Below the pieces are notes generated by a model that saw only the letters and a program-made list of their open reading frames with translations, was not told where the DNA came from and did not search any database. Source: Bacillota bacterium (GTDB taxonomy: Bacteria > Bacillota > Sulfobacillia > Sulfobacillales > Sulfobacillaceae). Taken from it: DNA of 64,000 nucleotides. Positions 1-9,871 of the stretch are shown here, piece by piece (position 1 is the first letter of the stretch; the number at the start of each line of letters is the position of its first letter). A program made the translations under genes and the position numbers. The stretch lies in assembly GCA_026627385.1 (NCBI GenBank), contig JAPNUR010000005.1:25695-89694 (forward strand), given 5' to 3'.

Positions 1-495
1 GCCGGTCATCCATGATCGCTGTTCGGAAATTAGCTCATCGAGTTTGACTGCATGTTGGAGTCGACCCTCGGCCCACCATTCCAATTCGTCATGCGGAGAC
101 CAACTCGCCGGATCCCAGACATCTTCCACAATAGCCCACAACCATGAGGCTCGCGCGGCCCGCAAAGTAATTTGCGTCGGCGTCCATCCCACCCAGGCAT
201 CCTCGCCGCAAGGAATCCAGACGCGCTCCGGACCCAATTCCGCCAAAAATTCCACTAAGTATTGCCAGGTCACGGCTGCCTCCATAGGATCCAACCAGGC
301 ATCAATGAGGAGCGGCTGAGACTGGTACGACAGCCACGGCTCCAAACTCCTAAGGCCGCGGGATCGCAAAACGATGCGACGGTCTGCCACCAGTTTACCT
401 TCAGCGGCCAGCCATTCTTCGGTCGACACGGCATCGTGCCAAAATGAGCGCACATGAGTGCGCGGAGCCTCAGAAAATTGTGCCAGGTAACGCAT
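1..495 (-). CDS. Trp-rich hypothetical protein, C-terminus beyond window edge
   Basis: An open frame of 165 codons without a stop runs from an ATG at 495 off the left edge of the window. A GTGAGG ribosome-binding site lies about 9 nt upstream of the ATG. The visible protein begins MRYLAQFSEAPRTHVRSFWH. It contains 15 tryptophans in 165 residues and many Asp/Glu, and shows no signal peptide or membrane segment. I do not recognise the family. It is the gene downstream of prkA on the same strand, but about 740 bp separate them, so co-transcription is doubtful. The long frame plus a good Shine-Dalgarno make it likely real; its function is unknown. Confidence 0.6.
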   Translation of the reverse strand, partial: MRYLAQFSEAPRTHVRSFWHDAVSTEEWLAAEGKLVADRRIVLRSRGLRSLEPWLSYQSQPLLIDAWLDPMEAAVTWQYLVEFLAELGPERVWIPCGEDAWVGWTPTQITLRAARASWLWAIVEDVWDPASWSPHDELEWWAEGRLQHAVKLDELISEQRSWMTG

Positions 496-1231
496 CACTA
501 CCAACCTCACTATTGATTGCTCTATCATAGCCGATTTTTCTAGGGCACACACGCCGTCAACGAAAAAACTGTCGTGGTGGTGGTCGTTAACCACCGTCTG
601 CCGGCTGCTGCCTTTGTCGACTTCAGGGAGATTTGGAGCCATCTGATCGGGAGGCGCCGCCACTTACCGCAGTCGCCTGACACGCGCGCGAACACCGCCG
701 AGACCGCGAGCGGGGTTTCTGCCTTTGCCCGGCATCGGCCGAGAACCTGGTCGGAAGACGCTCCGTGCGTCGGGATCATCGTCCCGATAGGGTTTGCCGC
801 TAAAAGACGGTCTCAAGGCTGGTCAGGCCCCGGCACACGCGCCAATGGCGCACGTGCCCTGAGCGATGGGTCAGGCGTCCCGCGACCAAGTAGCCCGTTT
901 CATGCGGCCGCCGACTCAGGCGCTTTGATCCCCGCCAAACGGACCGCTCGCATATGCGGGGCATGGGTGCCAGGCCTCATTGAAAGCGGCGATGTCATAT
1001 CAAGGCAACATTGGTGGCGGGGAGGATTGGCCGCCCAGTTATGGGGAAAATACTCTTCATCGCTCGCCGGCCAGCAGAGCCATGACCAGCGCGCCGGCCT
1101 AGCAGCCGGGGCAGTGGCGCCCGCGCAGCGCGAAAACGAATCCCCGCGCTTTCGCGCCGGGGAGAACATCAATGCGGCGTGACAATGCGTCGGTAATCCG
1201 AACGCGGCCCCACGCTTGGAGCCGCGCCCGC
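496..1231. other. Long intergenic stretch without a convincing gene
   Basis: This spans from the start of the left-edge gene to the stop of prkA. A 202-codon plus-strand frame and a 90-codon minus-strand frame exist, but both have low-complexity Ala/Arg/Pro composition and no ribosome-binding site, as expected of GC-rich shadows. Visible structure consists of small hairpins: a 6-bp stem near 771-788, a GC-rich stem with one bulge near 1140-1163, and a 6-bp GAGCCG/CGGCTC stem near 1219-1242 that reaches the prkA 3' end and could help termination. I see no tRNA, repeat array or transposase remnant. Confidence 0.5.
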
Positions 1232-3127
1232 TTATCGGCTCAAGAGGGTGCCGACGTACTGCAAAATCGCCTGACTACACTCGGCGCAATAGCCGTCGTG
1301 TTCCATCAGTCGTGCCGCCACATCGTTCAGCTTCTTGAGTTGTTCTTCATCTGGAGTCCGCGTCGACGTGGTCACTTTGACCACATTTTTGAGGTCGTTG
1401 AATAACTTTGCCTCGATGGCCTGCTTTAGTCCGCTATGCGAACGGTAATCAAAGCGCTGACCGTGGCGCGCCAAGGTGGAAATGCGAATGAGAATTTCTT
1501 CCCGAAATGCGCGTTTGGCGTTCTCGGTAATGCCAATTTGTTCCTCGATAGAACGCATCAATTTTTCGTCAGGCTCCACCTCTTCATCGGTGATGGGATC
1601 GGTGAGCTTCGTTTTGTTGACATAGGCCTCCGCGTTGTCTAGGTAGTTATTGAGCAACGCCTGGGCGGACTCCTCAAACGAGTAGACAAAGGCCTTTTGC
1701 ACCTCGGTTTTTGCCATCTCGTCAAATTCTTTGCGCGTTTCGTAAATCAGGTTCAACAACCGCTCGCGCTCATCCTCGCTAAGCCCCGTATGCTGTTCCA
1801 ACCCATCTTTGAGGGTTTTTAACGCGTCGAGCGGATTAATGCACTTGACGCCTGGCTTGACCAACGCGGTCGACAAACGATTAATGACGTAGCGGGGCGA
1901 AATGCCGTCCATCCCTTCCATGGGAAACTCGTCGTGGAGTTCGCGCACATCCTTGGCGGTGTAGCCTTCGACCGATTCGCCGTCGTACAGCCGCATTTTC
2001 TTTATAAGCGACATGCCCTGCTTCTTCGATTCCTTGAGTCGCGACAGCACGGCAAACATGCTCGCCACGCGCAGTGTGTGCGGGGCCAGATGGACATCGC
2101 GCAGTCCTGACTCGCGAATCAGCTTGTCGTAAATTCGCATCTCATCGGACACTTTGAGGTTATAGGGAACTCTGACCAAAATCATGCGATCGCGCAACGC
2201 TTCGTTCTTCCGATTTTCGACAAAACGCAGGTACTCGCTTTCGTTGCTGTGACTCACGATGACTTCATCGGCATAAATCATGGCAAATCGGCCGGTTTTA
2301 ATGTTTTGCTCTTGGGACAGCGTTAGCAAGCCATAGAGAAACTTCTCGTCGCTTTTCAGCATCTCAATAAATTCCATGAGGCCGCGGTTGGCAATATTCA
2401 GCTCCCCGTCAAAGCGATAGGCACGGGGGTCGGACTCGGACCCGTATTCGCCAATGGTGGCCAAGTCGATCGATCCGGTGAGTTCGCTAATGTCCTGACT
2501 TTTCGGATCGCTAGGGGAAAAGGTCCCAATGCCCACGCGGTTTTTTTCCGAAAACACGATGCGCTCGACCGGCACGCTGTCAATTTGCCCCTGGTAAACC
2601 TCCTCCAGCCGCTGGCGACACACCGGACACAAGTCTCCCTCAATGTAAATGTGGTACTCGCGCTCAACCTCCGGGCGCAGCGCGTCGGGAATCAAGTGAA
2701 GGGGTTCTTCGTGCATGGGACAGTCACGAATCGCGTAGGTCGCGCCGGCTTCGGTACGCGAGTACGATTCCAACCCGCGTTTGAGGAGCGCGACGAGCGT
2801 GGACTTTCCGCCCCCAACCGGACCCATCAATAACAAGATGCGCTTACGCACTTCCAGCCGCTGTGCCGCCGAATGGAAGTACTCGACCAGCTGCTCTAAC
2901 GCGTGGTCCAACCCAAAAATTTCCCCATCGAAAAATCGATAGCGGCGCGTGCCGTCGGGTAGCTCGTCAACGCCTTGCTCGGCAATCATGTCGTATATAC
3001 GCGCATGAGAAAGCCGGGCAATCCGCGGCTCTTCGCGCACGCGATTAAAGTATTCGCGAAAGGTACCGTGCCACTTTAGTTCGCTTTCTTGACTTTGAAA
3101 GGCTTTCAGGCGTTCCCACAAATCCAT
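1232..3127 (-). CDS. prkA: Serine protein kinase PrkA
   Basis: The protein has 631 residues, the same length as Bacillus subtilis PrkA. An AAA-type nucleotide-binding module with Walker A GPVGGGKST lies at about residues 101-109, followed by the PrkA C-terminal kinase-like domain. PrkA proteins phosphorylate, or in some reports proteolyse, targets during sporulation and stationary phase in the cytoplasm/mother cell. The ATG at 3127 is chosen because AAAGGAGG lies 9-10 nt upstream; a longer frame to 3181 has no ribosome-binding site. It is the last gene of a yhbH-spoVR-prkA run on the minus strand, separated from spoVR by 80 bp. The identification is secure; the exact substrate is not visible from sequence. 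Confidence 0.97.
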   Translation of the reverse strand: MDLWERLKAFQSQESELKWHGTFREYFNRVREEPRIARLSHARIYDMIAEQGVDELPDGTRRYRFFDGEIFGLDHALEQLVEYFHSAAQRLEVRKRILLLMGPVGGGKSTLVALLKRGLESYSRTEAGATYAIRDCPMHEEPLHLIPDALRPEVEREYHIYIEGDLCPVCRQRLEEVYQGQIDSVPVERIVFSEKNRVGIGTFSPSDPKSQDISELTGSIDLATIGEYGSESDPRAYRFDGELNIANRGLMEFIEMLKSDEKFLYGLLTLSQEQNIKTGRFAMIYADEVIVSHSNESEYLRFVENRKNEALRDRMILVRVPYNLKVSDEMRIYDKLIRESGLRDVHLAPHTLRVASMFAVLSRLKESKKQGMSLIKKMRLYDGESVEGYTAKDVRELHDEFPMEGMDGISPRYVINRLSTALVKPGVKCINPLDALKTLKDGLEQHTGLSEDERERLLNLIYETRKEFDEMAKTEVQKAFVYSFEESAQALLNNYLDNAEAYVNKTKLTDPITDEEVEPDEKLMRSIEEQIGITENAKRAFREEILIRISTLARHGQRFDYRSHSGLKQAIEAKLFNDLKNVVKVTTSTRTPDEEQLKKLNDVAARLMEHDGYCAECSQAILQYVGTLLSR

Positions 3128-3207
3128 GAGATGTCCCTCCTTTTGCGATCCCTCGCGTGTTGTCCAGGGGCTGTTGCACACGAGCCTGGTTCGGAGTCGG
3201 AGCGTGC

Positions 3208-4527
3208 CTACAGCGCCACCTTGCTGTCTACCTTGCCGTCGTAACTAAGGACTAAGCGCTTGCCCTCCAGTCGGGTTTCCAAATGCACGGGGCGCCCCCA
3301 AATTTGTTGGACATAGTGCAGCGTACGCTCCGCGTAGGGAATGTCTAAGTCCAGACCTTCGTGTCGATGGATCAAATACAGTTCGCCGCGCTGATTAAAA
3401 TCCCCGTCGTTGACATGAATCACGGGGATACCGCCGTGCACCAATTCGTTAATCAGCTGGTGCCGCACCGATTCCCATTGCCGACTTTTGACGACAATCT
3501 GGTCCTGATCTCTGCCGTACACGAAGAAGTTGAGGTCTCGCGCTACAGACTCGGTGAGATAGTTACGCACAAACGAGACGTCGTCGTCGACGGTACGCGC
3601 CAAAAAGATGGCGTCCCGCCCTTCACGGCGTTCAAGATCGGAAAAAATCGCGTATCCCAGCGCGTAGGGGTTCACCTGGTAGGGCGACGGCGCCGTGACC
3701 TGGCTATGCAGGCGCGCAAAATCCACGTAATCATCGTCGCTCAAGGCCAGCGTGCGCATCAGGGTCACGTGCCAATAGCTGGCCCATCCTTCGTTCATAA
3801 TCTTCGTCCGAATCTGCGGCCATAAATAAATCATTTCATCCCGCACCATGCCAATAATGTCGCGTTGCCAATCCTCTAATTGCCGACTTTCGGTCATCAA
3901 AAACAGCAACAGGTCATCCGCCTCTTCAGTTTCCGGCTTTACCTGGCGCGCCGGGAGATCGCGGGGACTCCAGTCCCAATCAGCGAAGGAGGCCGTGCGC
4001 GATGCGGGCCGCGCTTGGCCTGGCGCCCGTGCTGGCGTCACCGGACTCGGGGGACTCACGTGCTCTTCGATGGCGAGCACCGCATCCAGAAACCGCTCCA
4101 CCGTCTCACGACCGACGTCAAACTCGTATTGGCGCACGCGTTCAGCGTGCTGGGCAACCACGTCGACCACATCGGGCATCGTGTGCTGAAACAAGTGATT
4201 GTGGCGAAAGAAGTCCACATGACCCATCACGTGGCAACGCACGAAGGTGTTCTCCAGCTCTGAGTTCGTGTCCAGTAAAAACGCGTAAGCCGGATTTGAG
4301 TTAATCACCATCTCGTAGAGTTTGTTCAGTCCGTAGTCGTAGCGCGTCTTCATCGCGTGATAGGCCTTGCCGTACGTCCAGTGTGACATGCGGCCGGGAA
4401 TGAGGTAGGCCGCATACTGATAGAGAACTGAGGCTGGCACGCTTTCAAAGACTACGGGGTATGGGTCGAGGCCCCAGTCCTTGGCCAATTGCCACAATTC
4501 GTCATCCGTCGGATAGCGCTTGTTCAT
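3208..4527 (-). CDS. spoVR: SpoVR family protein
   Basis: A 439-residue protein that aligns by eye with SpoVR/YcgB throughout: the N-terminal YTYGKAYHAMKTRYDYGLNK-like segment, the ENTFVRCHVMGHVDFFRHN block, and the NEGWASYWH motif near the middle. In B. subtilis SpoVR affects spore cortex formation; homologues are regularly linked to PrkA and YhbH. An ideal AAGGAGG ribosome-binding site precedes the ATG at 4527, and only 2 bp separate the yhbH stop codon from the spoVR start codon, so translation is probably coupled. A Pro/Ala/Arg-rich insert around residues 165-190 is the only unusual segment. The molecular activity of the family is unproven. Confidence 0.96.
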   Translation of the reverse strand: MNKRYPTDDELWQLAKDWGLDPYPVVFESVPASVLYQYAAYLIPGRMSHWTYGKAYHAMKTRYDYGLNKLYEMVINSNPAYAFLLDTNSELENTFVRCHVMGHVDFFRHNHLFQHTMPDVVDVVAQHAERVRQYEFDVGRETVERFLDAVLAIEEHVSPPSPVTPARAPGQARPASRTASFADWDWSPRDLPARQVKPETEEADDLLLFLMTESRQLEDWQRDIIGMVRDEMIYLWPQIRTKIMNEGWASYWHVTLMRTLALSDDDYVDFARLHSQVTAPSPYQVNPYALGYAIFSDLERREGRDAIFLARTVDDDVSFVRNYLTESVARDLNFFVYGRDQDQIVVKSRQWESVRHQLINELVHGGIPVIHVNDGDFNQRGELYLIHRHEGLDLDIPYAERTLHYVQQIWGRPVHLETRLEGKRLVLSYDGKVDSKVAL

Positions 4528-4529
4528 GG

Positions 4530-5669
4530 CTAACCTCCTTGCCGCGGAAAGAAGGTCTTGAGCGCCGGATAGACATCTTGCTTTTGGGTTATGGTCACCA
4601 TCTTGAAACGGGGATGCTGCACGCGGCTAAAGGCCGACATCAAGGTGCTGGTATAGCCGCCCTCGCGGATTTCCCCGTAGCCAAAGACGTTCACAAGCGG
4701 CAGCATGGCTTGCAGCAATTCGACCGTTCGCCGGTTATCGGCGTCCGACCAGTTGTCGCCGTCTGAAAAATGAATAGGATAAATATTCCACCGCTCGGGG
4801 GGATAGCGCGAGTGAATAATTTCATCACACAATTGGTAAACTGACGAAACTTTGGTTCCCCCGCTCTCCCCTAGTTGAAAGAATTCTTCCTCACTGACCT
4901 CCCGTGCCTGGGTATGATGGACTAAAAAGACCACCTCCACCGCTTGATATTGGGTGCGCAGAAACTTTAACATCCAAAACGCAAAGGTGCGCGCCATGAG
5001 TTTCTTGAAATCGCCCATTGATCCGGAGATATCGCGCATCGCAATCACCACGGCGTGATCCTGCGGCTGCGGCTCGTCAATCCAGGTCTTAAACCGTAAA
5101 TCCTGTTCGCGCCAGCGGCCGACACGGGGGCGGCCCGCCCGCGCATTGCGCAAGAGATTCTCCTTGAGGCTTTTCCGCTTGTCGAGGTTACCCATCAATC
5201 CTTTAGGGCGAATGTCCTTGAAAATCCAGGTGGGCTCCGGTGTGTTCGAGAGCGGTTTTGGCTTTAAGTACGGCAAACCCAGCTCACTAAATAAGAGACC
5301 CGCAATGTCTTCCCACGTTACCTCTGCCTCCAGGTAGTCAACGCCCGGCACATCACCAGGCTGTTGACCGCGCCCTGGCCCAGCACCGCGTTGACCATCG
5401 GGCACGTGTCCCAACACATCGCCCGGTTGGTGTTGACCGTGGTCCTGACCCACGCGATCACCTTGCCACGGGTGAAAGCGAAATTTGTATTGTTCTAGCG
5501 ATCGAATGGGAACCTTGACCACGCGCTTGCCGTCGGAGGCAATAATACTCTCATCTGAGACCAAATCGCCCAACCGATCTCGTAATGCTTCTTTAATTTT
5601 TTCCAAATGCCGACGTTGGTCGATGGCACCGCGCCGTTCAAGTGACCAATCGGGTACGAACCCAGCCAT
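4530..5669 (-). CDS. yhbH: Sporulation protein YhbH (vWA/MIDAS-type)
   Basis: A YhbH/YeaH family protein of 379 residues. A von Willebrand A-like segment carries a MIDAS motif, DISGSMG, near residue 210, and the C-terminus keeps the family's FSDGDNWSDAD segment. A Gly/Gln/His-rich low-complexity insert occupies roughly residues 75-110. Homologues work with PrkA and SpoVR (E. coli YeaG/YeaH pairing). The ATG at 5669 is preferred over a GTG at 5678 because GGGAGGTG precedes it by 6-7 nt and would overlap the GTG. It is the first gene of the yhbH-spoVR-prkA block and probably carries its promoter in 5670-5793, though I could not pick a clear sigma motif. Confidence 0.95.
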   Translation of the reverse strand: MAGFVPDWSLERRGAIDQRRHLEKIKEALRDRLGDLVSDESIIASDGKRVVKVPIRSLEQYKFRFHPWQGDRVGQDHGQHQPGDVLGHVPDGQRGAGPGRGQQPGDVPGVDYLEAEVTWEDIAGLLFSELGLPYLKPKPLSNTPEPTWIFKDIRPKGLMGNLDKRKSLKENLLRNARAGRPRVGRWREQDLRFKTWIDEPQPQDHAVVIAMRDISGSMGDFKKLMARTFAFWMLKFLRTQYQAVEVVFLVHHTQAREVSEEEFFQLGESGGTKVSSVYQLCDEIIHSRYPPERWNIYPIHFSDGDNWSDADNRRTVELLQAMLPLVNVFGYGEIREGGYTSTLMSAFSRVQHPRFKMVTITQKQDVYPALKTFFPRQGG

Positions 5670-5793
5670 GATGGACACCTCCCGTCTGGTGAGAGTAATC
5701 CATCCTATGCTGGATCCCTCGCAATTTTGCTTAAGAGCGGCAAAAATTGCGCCTGTCCGCCGTCAGTCGCCACGGTTAGAGGCGAGGTAGTGG

Positions 5794-7956
5794 CTAACCC
5801 TCGAGGGAACCGTCTGAAGGACTGTCCAGCATGCGCTGAAAGGCTTCGGGGGTCAAATAAACGTCGCGGGGACGCGCACCGTCAGCAGGGCCAATAATGT
5901 GCTGCTGTTCCATTTGGTCAATTAAGCGTGCCGCGCGGCTGTATCCTACGCGCATGCGCCTTTGGAGCATGGACGTCGACGCTTGTCGACTTTCGACCAC
6001 CAGGCGCACCGCATCTAAGAAGAGGGGATCGGTCTCATTGGCCACGGGAGGATCGTCATTGGCCGTGGAAAACTCAATGACAGCATCGTGAGGCAGAGGA
6101 GCATAGTGTTCTCTTAAAAACTTGACCACCAGTTCGGTCTCTTTTTCAGACACAAAGGCCCCCTGAATGCGCAAAGGCTTGGGAGCACCCACGGGGGCAT
6201 ACAGCATGTCGCCTCGTCCCATGAGTTTTTCGGCGCCTGCCATATCTAAAATGGTGCGCGAATCCACTTGGCTGGAGACCGCAAAAGCAATGCGCGAGGG
6301 AATGTTGGCTTTGATGGTACCGGTAATCACGTCCACCGAGGGCCGCTGGGTCGCCACCACCAAATGCAGCCCGGCTGCCCGCGCCATTTGCGCCAGGCGG
6401 GCAATCGACTCCTCCACATCTTGCGGCGCCACCATCATGAGATCCGCCAGTTCGTCGATCACGATCACAATGTAAGGCAGTGGCTCCCGCGCGACCTGAT
6501 TGTAGCGGGTCACATCCCGCACCTGTTCGCTGGCAAACAGCCGGTAGCGGTGTTCCATTTGTTGCACCGCCCAGCGCAGAGCCCCCGCGGCTTTCTTTGG
6601 ATCGGTCACCACGGGCGAAATCAAATGGGGGATGCCGTTATAGGTCGACAATTCGACGACCTTGGGGTCAATCAGTAAGAGTTGCACCACGTCGGGACTG
6701 GACCGATACAAAAGGCTCGTAATGAGCACATTCACGAGCACGCTTTTGCCGGAACCCGTCGCGCCGGCGACTAACAAATGCGGCATTTGGTCCAATCGCG
6801 CCACGACCGGCGCCCCCGCAATATCCCGCCCTAACGCGACTAACAGCGGTGAATCGGACTCGGCAAATGGCGCACTTTCCAGGACCTCGCGCAACAACAC
6901 GGTGGCAATTTGGTCATTGGGGACCTCGATGCCAATGGCCGACTTGCCGGGAATTGGCGCCTCAATGCGGACCCCCGTGGCTGCCAGGGACAACGCGATG
7001 TCGTCAGCGAGGTTCACGATGCGAGACACTTTCACCCCAGGGGGTGGGACAATTTCAAAACGGGTGACCGCAGGCCCCTGGCTGACATCACTCAGCTTGA
7101 CGTCAATGCCAAACTGCCGCAAGGATTCCACCAGGACCCGTCCGCGCTCTTCGGCGCTCGGTCCCCGTGGATTATTGCGCACCGTGGAAGGCGCCGTCAG
7201 TAGGGCTAGCGGAGGCGGAAGGTACGGATTCGGTCCCCGGGAAATCGCGGGCGGCTGCCGATGCGAAGGCTCTGGGGCGATCTCCTGCACCGCTTCCCCT
7301 TTATCTTCCACCTCGGGTTGAATCAGGGATCGCTGCGGGCGTGGGCGCTTGGTCTCGGCTCGCTCGCGCGCTGCCGGCGGTGCAGGCGGCCTCATCACCT
7401 CCTCGGCTTCAGGATAGACCCAATCTTTCAAAATCCGGCCTACCGTTTGACCCCGGTTAGCGAGCCACCGCCCGGCGAGCCAGGAGCCCTGGAGGAGCAC
7501 TCGTGCGCCCTGCCGCACGCTGCCCCCAGTCAGCAACATGGTCCCCAGCACCAGCAACAACACCCCAAAGATCGCGCTGCCTGGTCGGCCCAACACGATG
7601 GCTGCCCACCCTAACAGGTGGGTCCCAATCCAGCCGCCCCACGCTGCTCCGCCAAAACCCATCAGAAGCGCCCCACCCAGGTAGAGGAGCCCCGCTCCCC
7701 AGGCACGAGGCTCGCGACTCAACGTGGGCCGCGCATAAATTCTTAAAAGGCCGCTCACCATAATCGCCAACGGCACCAGCCAGGCCAAGATACCGAAGAT
7801 AACCACAAGGCCGCGGCCCAAATCCCGGCCTAACACCCCGCTATGGGGAAAGGCTAGCGATAAATAGCCCAACAAGCCCAGGGCCAATAGGATCACGCCG
7901 GCCATTTCCCGGCGCATTTCGCGACTGACTGTTCGCCGTCTTCCCGCTCGCACCAT
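5794..7956 (-). CDS. DNA translocase FtsK/SpoIIIE
   Basis: A 720-residue septal DNA pump. About four hydrophobic segments lie within residues 15-150, then a short linker rich in Arg/Glu/Pro, then the motor domain with Walker [10 protein letters not shown] near residue 396 and LLLIDPK near 422. A winged-helix gamma domain sits at the C-terminus (about 650-705). In spore formers the enzyme at this locus (SpoIIIE) moves the chromosome into the forespore. Its position downstream of tepA-ylzJ matches spoIIIE of Bacillus, but whether it serves division, sporulation or both cannot be told from sequence. The start ATG directly abuts the uppP stop codon, indicating translational coupling. Confidence 0.95.
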   Translation of the reverse strand: MVRAGRRRTVSREMRREMAGVILLALGLLGYLSLAFPHSGVLGRDLGRGLVVIFGILAWLVPLAIMVSGLLRIYARPTLSREPRAWGAGLLYLGGALLMGFGGAAWGGWIGTHLLGWAAIVLGRPGSAIFGVLLLVLGTMLLTGGSVRQGARVLLQGSWLAGRWLANRGQTVGRILKDWVYPEAEEVMRPPAPPAARERAETKRPRPQRSLIQPEVEDKGEAVQEIAPEPSHRQPPAISRGPNPYLPPPLALLTAPSTVRNNPRGPSAEERGRVLVESLRQFGIDVKLSDVSQGPAVTRFEIVPPPGVKVSRIVNLADDIALSLAATGVRIEAPIPGKSAIGIEVPNDQIATVLLREVLESAPFAESDSPLLVALGRDIAGAPVVARLDQMPHLLVAGATGSGKSVLVNVLITSLLYRSSPDVVQLLLIDPKVVELSTYNGIPHLISPVVTDPKKAAGALRWAVQQMEHRYRLFASEQVRDVTRYNQVAREPLPYIVIVIDELADLMMVAPQDVEESIARLAQMARAAGLHLVVATQRPSVDVITGTIKANIPSRIAFAVSSQVDSRTILDMAGAEKLMGRGDMLYAPVGAPKPLRIQGAFVSEKETELVVKFLREHYAPLPHDAVIEFSTANDDPPVANETDPLFLDAVRLVVESRQASTSMLQRRMRVGYSRAARLIDQMEQQHIIGPADGARPRDVYLTPEAFQRMLDSPSDGSLEG

Positions 7957-8736
7957 TTATCCCCCAAACCGCAACGCTGCCACGGCCAATCCTACCAGAT
8001 AGGCTGAAAATCCACGCCACGCCCAGCGGTGCTGGACAACTTTCCGCACCCATTGTATCGCAATCATCCCGGAAATCGCAGCCACTAAGACGCCCACCAG
8101 CACGGCCGTCCAGGGCAGACCGTGCTGTTGCGCTTGGGGCCACTCAAAGGCGGTAGCCCCTAGCACGGCAGGAATAGCCATGAGAAAAGAAAATTGGGCA
8201 GCGCTTTCCCCATCAAGTCCCAGGGCGCGGGCCATGGCAATGGTGCTGCCGGAACGCGACAGCCCTGGCCATAAGCTCAACGCTTGTGCGAGGCCGACTA
8301 GCCACGCATCCCAGAGCGTGAGCTGGTCAAGCGAGCGCCCTTTCTCGGGCTTTGGTGCGCTGGGTGTAACCCATAACAGAACGGCCGTGCACAGCCACCC
8401 GAGGGCCGCTGCCTGCACGATATAAAGCTGCTCTAGCCAGTGACCCAAGCCAAACCCGACGATACCCGCCGGCACGCTGGCCACTACAAGACCCCACATG
8501 AGGCGCCACGCGGTGCCATCTTTCCGCACCAATTGCACGGCCCACTCGCGAATCCACTGACGATAGACCCAGACGACCGCCAGCAATGTGCCGAGGTGCA
8601 GCGCCACTTCCCACTGAGCCCCGGCGCTGGCCAGGTGAAATAGCGTCCTTAACAAAATCAAGTGTCCTGAGGAACTAATCGGCAAAAACTCGGTAAGCCC
8701 TTGCATCACCCCAAGCGCCACAACCGACACCCACAC
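7957..8736 (-). CDS. uppP: Undecaprenyl-diphosphatase UppP (BacA)
   Basis: A 259-residue polytopic membrane enzyme that recycles undecaprenyl pyrophosphate to the lipid carrier phosphate for peptidoglycan synthesis. The signature segments are present: QGLTEFLPISSSGH near residues 12-25 and PGLSRSGSTIAMARALGLD near 150-170, the two half-sites forming the BacA active site. The GTG start at 8736 is supported by an upstream GGGGGGAG. The gene sits between ylzJ and ftsK, a position where Bacillus has no gene. The stop codon is immediately followed by the ftsK ATG. Confidence 0.96.
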   Translation of the reverse strand: MWVSVVALGVMQGLTEFLPISSSGHLILLRTLFHLASAGAQWEVALHLGTLLAVVWVYRQWIREWAVQLVRKDGTAWRLMWGLVVASVPAGIVGFGLGHWLEQLYIVQAAALGWLCTAVLLWVTPSAPKPEKGRSLDQLTLWDAWLVGLAQALSLWPGLSRSGSTIAMARALGLDGESAAQFSFLMAIPAVLGATAFEWPQAQQHGLPWTAVLVGVLVAAISGMIAIQWVRKVVQHRWAWRGFSAYLVGLAVAALRFGG

Positions 8737-8785
8737 GGCACTCCCCCCCGATCACAAGGTATCGCGGGGGACCGATAAACATGCC

Positions 8786-9001
8786 TTATTCGGGTGTCAG
8801 GTGCAGCACGGTGTGCGGTTGAAACCGCGCATCGAGATAATCGGCCGGGTCGGTGGATAAGAGCCGCTCTATGACCCAGCAGCCGTCGGCCTCTTGGCGC
8901 GCCAAGCATAAACGACCAGCCAGTGTCACCGCGATCACCGCCGGTTCATTGGGGGACGGTGGAAAAATGTCTTCAAGGGCTAAGGGGGTATAAAGAATCA
9001 T
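8786..9001 (-). CDS. ylzJ: YlzJ-like protein
   Basis: A 71-residue protein beginning [14 protein letters not shown], the characteristic start of the YlzJ-like family, which is found next to tepA in Bacillus. It overlaps the tepA stop by 4 nt (ATGA), a typical coupling. There are no membrane segments. Its function is unknown; the conserved tepA-ylzJ-spoIIIE order suggests a sporulation or membrane-related role, which is inference only. Confidence 0.85.
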   Translation of the reverse strand: MILYTPLALEDIFPPSPNEPAVIAVTLAGRLCLARQEADGCWVIERLLSTDPADYLDARFQPHTVLHLTPE

Positions 9002-9774
9002 GGCGCGTGTCGCACCCTTCGTGGGGATACTTTCCGCGGTCGCTCGGCGGACTTTTCGCCCCGGCGAGTAGGAATGAGGCTGTAGAGCTTGGCTAACGCC
9101 TCCTCCAGTCCCCCCACCGCATCGATCAGCCCCACGTCCACCGCATCTTGGCCAACGAGCACCGTTCCAATGTCGCGCGCGAGCTCCCCCGTGCGAAACA
9201 TCAATTCGCGAAACTTTTCTTCTTTGATGCGCGAATGTTGGGTCACAAAGTTTACCACCCGGTCCTGCATCTTATCCAAATATTCGTAAGTCTGAGGCAC
9301 CCCAATCACGAGGCCATTCATGCGAATGGGATGAATAGTCATGGTTGCCGTGGGGGCAATGAAACTGTAGCGGGTGGACACGGCCACGGGCACTCCAATC
9401 GAGTGGCCGCCACCCAACACGAGCGACACGCTCGGCTTGGAGAGACTAGCAATCATTTCTGACAGCGCCAACCCTGCTTCCACATCCCCTCCTACGGTAT
9501 TCAGTACCAGCAACAGCCCCTCAATGTCCGGATTCTCTTCAATGGCGACCAGTTGTGGTATGACGTGCTCATACTTGGTGGTCTTGTTTTGAGACGGCAA
9601 GACCATGTGCCCCTCAATTTGGCCAATAATGACTAAGGTGTGAATCGGCGACTTTTGTGTCGGAACACGCGTTGTGCCAAATTCCGTGACATTTTCCGCC
9701 ACGTTTTGTTTGGCCTTGCGTCGCGACTCGGGTTCGTGGTCGTTTTGCATGTTGAGTCGTGGTCGGGCCGCCAT
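8998..9774 (-). CDS. tepA: ClpP-like translocation-enhancing protease TepA
   Basis: A 258-residue ClpP/crotonase-fold serine protease of the TepA (YmfB) type. The central GGGHSIG motif near residue 120 supplies the nucleophilic Ser, and MTIHPIR near 143 supplies the His. TepA of B. subtilis is associated with efficient protein translocation and degradation of spore proteins. GGAGGAGG lies about 6 nt before the ATG at 9774. It is followed by overlapping ylzJ and preceded, divergently, by ytrH. The N-terminal ~35 residues are basic and polar and may be a lineage-specific extension. Confidence 0.93.
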   Translation of the reverse strand: MAARPRLNMQNDHEPESRRKAKQNVAENVTEFGTTRVPTQKSPIHTLVIIGQIEGHMVLPSQNKTTKYEHVIPQLVAIEENPDIEGLLLVLNTVGGDVEAGLALSEMIASLSKPSVSLVLGGGHSIGVPVAVSTRYSFIAPTATMTIHPIRMNGLVIGVPQTYEYLDKMQDRVVNFVTQHSRIKEEKFRELMFRTGELARDIGTVLVGQDAVDVGLIDAVGGLEEALAKLYSLIPTRRGEKSAERPRKVSPRRVRHAP

Positions 9775-9828
9775 GACTCGCCTCCTCCCCTATGGTCCAC
9801 TGCTGCTAGTGTGTCCCAATTGCTAGTG

Positions 9829-9855
9829 TTATTCGCTCTAAGCACGCATAAAAGT
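9829..9855 (+). promoter_or_regulatory. Possible sigma-E-type promoter for ytrHI
   Basis: A TTATT element followed after about 13 nt by CATAAAAG (9847-9854) resembles a sigma-E -10 region (CATA start) ahead of ytrH. The B. subtilis ytrHI pair is known to be sigma-E dependent. The -35 match is poor, so this is a suggestion only. Confidence 0.3.
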
Positions 9856-9871
9856 AACGGGGGGAATGCAC

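Noticed and set aside
1138..1165. A hairpin resembling a type I-E CRISPR repeat (CCCCG...CGGGG next to GTTCT)
   Set aside because: It occurs once, with no spacer array, no second repeat and no cas gene nearby.
574..1182. A 202-codon plus-strand frame
   Set aside because: Low-complexity Ala/Arg/Gly composition, no ribosome-binding site and no recognisable motif; GC-rich chance frame.
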